DNA of 64,000 bases from contig NZ_CAKJTI010000009.1 in NCBI RefSeq assembly GCF_917563915.1, positions 101,933 to 165,932 of the forward strand, in the 5' to 3' direction. The notes under the pieces are model-generated. The model searched no databases, was not told where the DNA came from, and saw only the letters and a program-made list of their open reading frames with translations. This document shows positions 60,537-64,000 of the stretch, one piece after another. The stretch comes from Bacillus rhizoplanae (GTDB lineage Bacteria; Bacillota; Bacilli; Bacillales; Bacillaceae_G). A program made the translations under genes and the position numbers. How positions within the stretch are numbered: the first letter of the stretch is position 1; the number at the start of each line of letters is the position of its first letter.

Positions 60537-63500
60537 GAGTTTGGCATATCCGTATAAGATTCATGTTGTTTTTTGCGATGCTTCTTGCTGCCAATTCGAT
60601 CTAGTAATTCGTACATAACAGGTACAACAACCAGTGTTAGTAATGTAGAAACTAATAAACCGCCAATTACTACAACAGCTAAGCTTTTTGATACCATGCT
60701 TCCAGCTTGTGTATCACCGAATAGTAGAGGAAGCATTGCAAAGATTGTTGTAATAGCTGTCATGATAATTGGGCGTAATCTGGTTGAACCAGCTTCTAAT
60801 AGTGCTTCTCTTGTTGGCATTCCTTTTTCGCGATTTTGTTGTACACGTTCTATTAATACAATTGCATTTGTCACGACGATTCCGATTAGCATTAAGGCAC
60901 CGATAAGAGAGTTTAAATCGACGGGTGTTCGTGAAATAATTAAACCTAAAATACCGCCAACAGCAGCTAATGGAAGAGAGAATAAAATTGCAAACGGTGC
61001 ACGTGCTTGCCCAAAAGTAATAACCATAATTAAGTAAACGACACCAATTGCAATTCCCATAACTTTAAATAGATCAGTGAAACTTTCTTGCATTGATTCT
61101 GTTGCTCCGGCAATGTTAACTTTCGCTCCATCAGGTAATTTTAAATTTGTAATAGCTGTATTTACTTCTTTACTAACTTTACTTAAATCTTCACCTTTTG
61201 CTTCTGCTGTAACTTGAATTGTTTCTTTTCCATCCTTATGGAATATTTCTGTTTGTATTTGTTTTTCAGAAATGGTTGCAACATCCTTTAATGCGATCAA
61301 ACCAGTAATTGGAGACAAAATATTTGAGTCTAAAATCGCATCTTTATTATGGATGTCAGTTTTTTGGTGTTCTAGTACAATAGTTGTCTTTTCATTATCG
61401 AGTGAAATTTGGCCAATTGGTGATTTTTTCATTAAAAATGCAACTTGTTGTGCGATGACTTCAGGGGTTAACCCTGCTTTTTCTGCTTTTGTTTGATCGA
61501 CGTTGATGCCCCATTCTTTTTTCTCTTCTTCTATATTTGTTTTTACTTTTGAAAGACTATCTAAGCTTTTCAATTTTGTGGTAACAAGATTGGAAGCTTT
61601 CTTTAAATCGTCACTATTGTTGGCTGTAATGTTAAATTGTAAAGCGTTCCCACCACCGAAATTTGAAAAACTAACTTTTATATAATCAAATGTTGCTGGT
61701 TGAAATTGATTCTGTTCTTTTTTTAGTTTGTTAATGTATGTGTCAAGGTCAATTCCTTTTTTAAATCCTACATATATACTTGCAAGATTGTTTTTCGTCG
61801 TTTGACCCCACTGCGCATCTTCTGAAGCAGATCCCATTCGTAATGTAACGTCTTGTACCTGTGTATCTGCAAGTAATTTCTTTTCAAATTCGAAAGCTTG
61901 TTGTTTCCCTTTTTCTAAATCGTAATTAGCGGGGAATGTCATATTGATAGAAAGCATTGTGTTATCGTCAGATTTAATATTTGTTTTTGGAAGTACAATG
62001 TAAGCTGCAATTGAACCGACAAATAATAAGAAAGAAGTAAGTAAAATGATAAATTTATGTGATAACGACCATTTTAAAATAGCTGTATAGCGTTTGGGTG
62101 TTTTTGGCTCTTCATGTCGCGTTTTCTTTAAAAGTAGAAAAGCCATGAGTGGCACAACTGTTAAAGCAACTAATAGAGAGGAAAGAATTGAATATACAAC
62201 TGCTAATACCATAGGTAACATAAATTCACCGATTGCACCTGATACAAGGCCGATTGGTAAAAAGACAGCAACCGTCGTTAAAGTAGAAGAAGTAATGGCA
62301 ACAGCAACTTCTTTCGTAGCATCAATAATGATATCCTTTGAAAAAGAATCTTTTTGTAAACGGCGGAAAATATTTTCAATTACAACGATGCTATCATCAA
62401 CAAGACGTCCAACAGCAACTGCTAATCCTCCTAATGTTAAAGTATTTAAAGTAATATGAGATTGCTCAAGTAAAAAGAGTGTAAGGAGTATGGATAAAGG
62501 GATACTGACAATAGCGATTAAAGTAGTACGAATGTTACGCAAGAAAATTAAAATGATGAATGTAGCAGCGACAGCACCAAGAACAACTTCTTTAGCCATG
62601 CTTGTAACAGCATTTTCGACTTGTTCGTGCGTTGACATAAGTGTTTTTATAGTGAAAGTGTCTTTATATTGCTTGCTTATATCATGAACCTTTTTCTCGA
62701 CTTCTTTTCCAATTGTAACTGCATTTTTGCTCGGTTCTTTCATAATGACTAATGCGGCACCATCTTCTCCGTTAATATGAGAAATTGCATCATGATGTTG
62801 TTTTAGTTCAATTTGTGCAATATCACGTAACTTTACTTCTGGTGTTAGTGTAATGTTTTGTATATCTTCGACGCTTTTCACTTCTCCAATTACGCGAAGT
62901 AAATGATTTTCATTATTTATAGATATTTGTCCGGCAGGTATAGAAACCTCTTTTCCTTGAAGGGCAGATACAATTTGTGATGTTATGATGTTTTTATCTT
63001 TCATTTTAATGGGATCTAATATAATAGATAATTCAGCTGTTGATTTCCCGTAAAACATAACATTGGAAACACCATCGATATTTTCAAGTTGCGGGATAAT
63101 TTCTTTTTCAATTTGTTTTTCATCGGCTTTTGTAAAACCATTTTTCTTTTGAACTGTAATTTGTGCGAGTGGAATCATAGAAGTGTTTAGTTGGCTGACA
63201 ACAGGTTTCATTGCGTCTTTTGGAAGTAGTATTCCGTTTGTGAGTTTTTCAACTTCACGTGTTGCATCTTTCATGTTTGCTTCTGAGGTGTACGTAATAT
63301 CAATCCGTGATAATCCTTCACTTGTTGACGATGTAATGGTATCGACGTGTGAAAGGTTTCGAAATTGTTTCTCGAGAGGTTCTGTTACTTCTTTTGTCAT
63401 TGTTTCAGCATCTAGTCCCTCGGATAAAGTGGTGATTGTTATTACTGGATTATCGATACTTGGTAAAAACTCCATCGGTAACTTAGAGCCGGAATAAATA

Positions 63501-63577
63501 CCTAATACAGAGATGAGGAAAACCATGATGATAATAGCGGCCCTATTTTTTAATGAAAATTTCGTCAATCTTTCCAT
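60533..63577 (-). CDS. RND-family efflux transporter (HAE1/SwrC-like)
   Basis: A 1014-residue, 12-helix pump with two large extracytoplasmic loops. The ATG at 63577 is chosen because ATGGAGGAA precedes it on the minus strand, and MERLTKFSLKNRAAIIIM is the usual start; upstream in-frame codons lack a site. Helix 4 carries GGLAVAVGRLVDDSIVVIENIFRRL (about 390-415) with the paired aspartates of the proton relay, and helix 10-11 has GIVVTNAIVLIERVQQNREKG. It belongs to the Gram-positive AcrB-like group of SwrC/YerP. No adaptor gene is adjacent. Substrates may include lipopeptides or fatty acids, not proven. Confidence 0.9.
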   Translation of the reverse strand: MERLTKFSLKNRAAIIIMVFLISVLGIYSGSKLPMEFLPSIDNPVITITTLSEGLDAETMTKEVTEPLEKQFRNLSHVDTITSSTSEGLSRIDITYTSEANMKDATREVEKLTNGILLPKDAMKPVVSQLNTSMIPLAQITVQKKNGFTKADEKQIEKEIIPQLENIDGVSNVMFYGKSTAELSIILDPIKMKDKNIITSQIVSALQGKEVSIPAGQISINNENHLLRVIGEVKSVEDIQNITLTPEVKLRDIAQIELKQHHDAISHINGEDGAALVIMKEPSKNAVTIGKEVEKKVHDISKQYKDTFTIKTLMSTHEQVENAVTSMAKEVVLGAVAATFIILIFLRNIRTTLIAIVSIPLSILLTLFLLEQSHITLNTLTLGGLAVAVGRLVDDSIVVIENIFRRLQKDSFSKDIIIDATKEVAVAITSSTLTTVAVFLPIGLVSGAIGEFMLPMVLAVVYSILSSLLVALTVVPLMAFLLLKKTRHEEPKTPKRYTAILKWSLSHKFIILLTSFLLFVGSIAAYIVLPKTNIKSDDNTMLSINMTFPANYDLEKGKQQAFEFEKKLLADTQVQDVTLRMGSASEDAQWGQTTKNNLASIYVGFKKGIDLDTYINKLKKEQNQFQPATFDYIKVSFSNFGGGNALQFNITANNSDDLKKASNLVTTKLKSLDSLSKVKTNIEEEKKEWGINVDQTKAEKAGLTPEVIAQQVAFLMKKSPIGQISLDNEKTTIVLEHQKTDIHNKDAILDSNILSPITGLIALKDVATISEKQIQTEIFHKDGKETIQVTAEAKGEDLSKVSKEVNTAITNLKLPDGAKVNIAGATESMQESFTDLFKVMGIAIGVVYLIMVITFGQARAPFAILFSLPLAAVGGILGLIISRTPVDLNSLIGALMLIGIVVTNAIVLIERVQQNREKGMPTREALLEAGSTRLRPIIMTAITTIFAMLPLLFGDTQAGSMVSKSLAVVVIGGLLVSTLLTLVVVPVMYELLDRIGSKKHRKKQHESYTDMPNS

Positions 63578-63765
63578 AAATAAATTCCTCCATGATAGGG
63601 TTTGATGGTTTACTGTTTTACTATATAACAAATGATAGGGAAGTAGAGTTAAGGATATGTAAAAAATTTCTAAAAAAATTCTTAAGTAAGGGATTCACTT
63701 TGTGGTTTGTTAACGAGTTAACAGTAGGTATACAAAAAACTTTATATATTTTTTTAAAAAAGTGC

Positions 63766-63794
63766 TTGCACTTTAAAAATACAGATGATATATT
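63766..63794 (+). promoter_or_regulatory. rrn promoter P1
   Basis: TTGCAC (63766-63771), a 17-base spacer and TATATT (63789-63794), preceded by an A/T-rich stretch that could act as an UP element. Confidence 0.75.
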
Positions 63795-63848
63795 AATAAA
63801 CGTCGCTGCTGCACTACAGCAGAAAGCGAAGAAGAAAAATAAAAAATG

Positions 63849-63877
63849 TTGACATCGAATAACTGAGATGTTAACAT
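63849..63877 (+). promoter_or_regulatory. rrn promoter P2
   Basis: TTGACA (63849-63854), a 17-base spacer and TAACAT (63872-63877). The leader after it contains TTCTTTGAAAACTGAAC, the boxA-like sequence typical of Bacillus rRNA leaders. Confidence 0.78.
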
Positions 63878-63975
63878 AAGAAAGTCGCTAATTAAGCGGC
63901 GGACAAGTTCTTTGAAAACTGAACGAAACAAACAACGTGAAACGTCAATTTTTATTTATGATGCTAGACAAACAC

Positions 63976-64000
63976 TTTATTGGAGAGTTTGATCCTGGCT
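63976..64000 (+). rRNA. rrs: 16S rRNA, first 25 bases only
   Basis: TTTATTGGAGAGTTTGATCC followed by TGGCT is the 5' end of Bacillus 16S rRNA and includes the universal 27F site. The gene continues past the window. Confidence 0.95.

Noticed and set aside
63592-63852. Open reading frame of 86 codons upstream of the 16S gene
   Set aside because: It covers the rrn P1 promoter region, has no good ribosome site at its start and resembles no protein.

Overview
The window is chromosomal DNA of a low-GC Gram-positive spore former, almost certainly a member of the Bacillus cereus group. The evidence is a phosphatidylcholine-preferring phospholipase C (plcB), a class A sortase, a gerA-type germination operon, an aa3 quinol oxidase (qoxABCD), and more than ten copies of a short interspersed repeat. 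That repeat begins with CCCGCATTAACGGGCAG, ends with GATGGAAGTTTCACTTTAT and is bounded by TTTAT, which is the hallmark of the bcr1 element of this group. The species cannot be fixed from this sequence. The right edge runs into the 5' end of a 16S rRNA gene behind tandem rrn promoters.

Layout. 1-5.7 kb: an exosortase G (XrtG) locus with a pterin-synthase-like protein, a large membrane protein, the exosortase, a family 2 glycosyltransferase and one secreted protein with a Firmicu-CTERM-like tail. 5.7-7.8 kb: a PAS-GGDEF-EAL cyclic-di-GMP protein behind a long structured leader. 7.8-9.5 kb: an APC permease (minus strand) behind what reads as a histidine leader-peptide attenuator. 9.9-13.7 kb: a di-heme cytochrome c, a small membrane ORF between two inverted bcr1 copies, and an APH-like kinase. 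14-20.4 kb: an alanine/glycine symporter, a glutamine-type ABC transporter, an MmuP-like permease and an OsmC protein. 20.6-22.8 kb: a MarR regulator and a DHA2 drug exporter. 22.9-26.1 kb: ribose repressor and kinase, relics of rbsC and rbsB, and a transaldolase-like gene.

26.4-33.8 kb: an MFS exporter, plcB without a following sphingomyelinase gene, a 3D-domain wall protein, an XRE regulator with a membrane partner, sortase A and a YHYH protein. 33.8-41.9 kb: a POT peptide transporter, two AAT permeases, a purine permease, a GNAT and a C39 lipoprotein. 42-46 kb: qoxABCD. 46.3-52 kb: a small membrane ORF, an M20 amidohydrolase and a ger operon with an extra 46-residue ORF. 52.1-54.5 kb: feoA and a FeoB split into GTPase and membrane genes. 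55-57.8 kb: pstSCA without pstB, behind a PhoP-box-like sequence. 58-60.3 kb: arsR-arsI-acr3-arsC with three copies of one operator-like palindrome. 60.5-63.6 kb: an RND exporter. 63.7-64 kb: rrn promoters and the 16S start.

The region is dominated by nutrient uptake (amino acids, peptides, purines, phosphate, iron) and by export and resistance. Most units are short operons closed by clear Rho-independent terminators. The least explained parts are the XrtG locus, the histidine-type attenuator, the dense bcr1 population (three copies sit at the stop codons of minus-strand genes) and the ribose-transport relic. No tRNA, CRISPR array, intact insertion sequence or prophage was seen.
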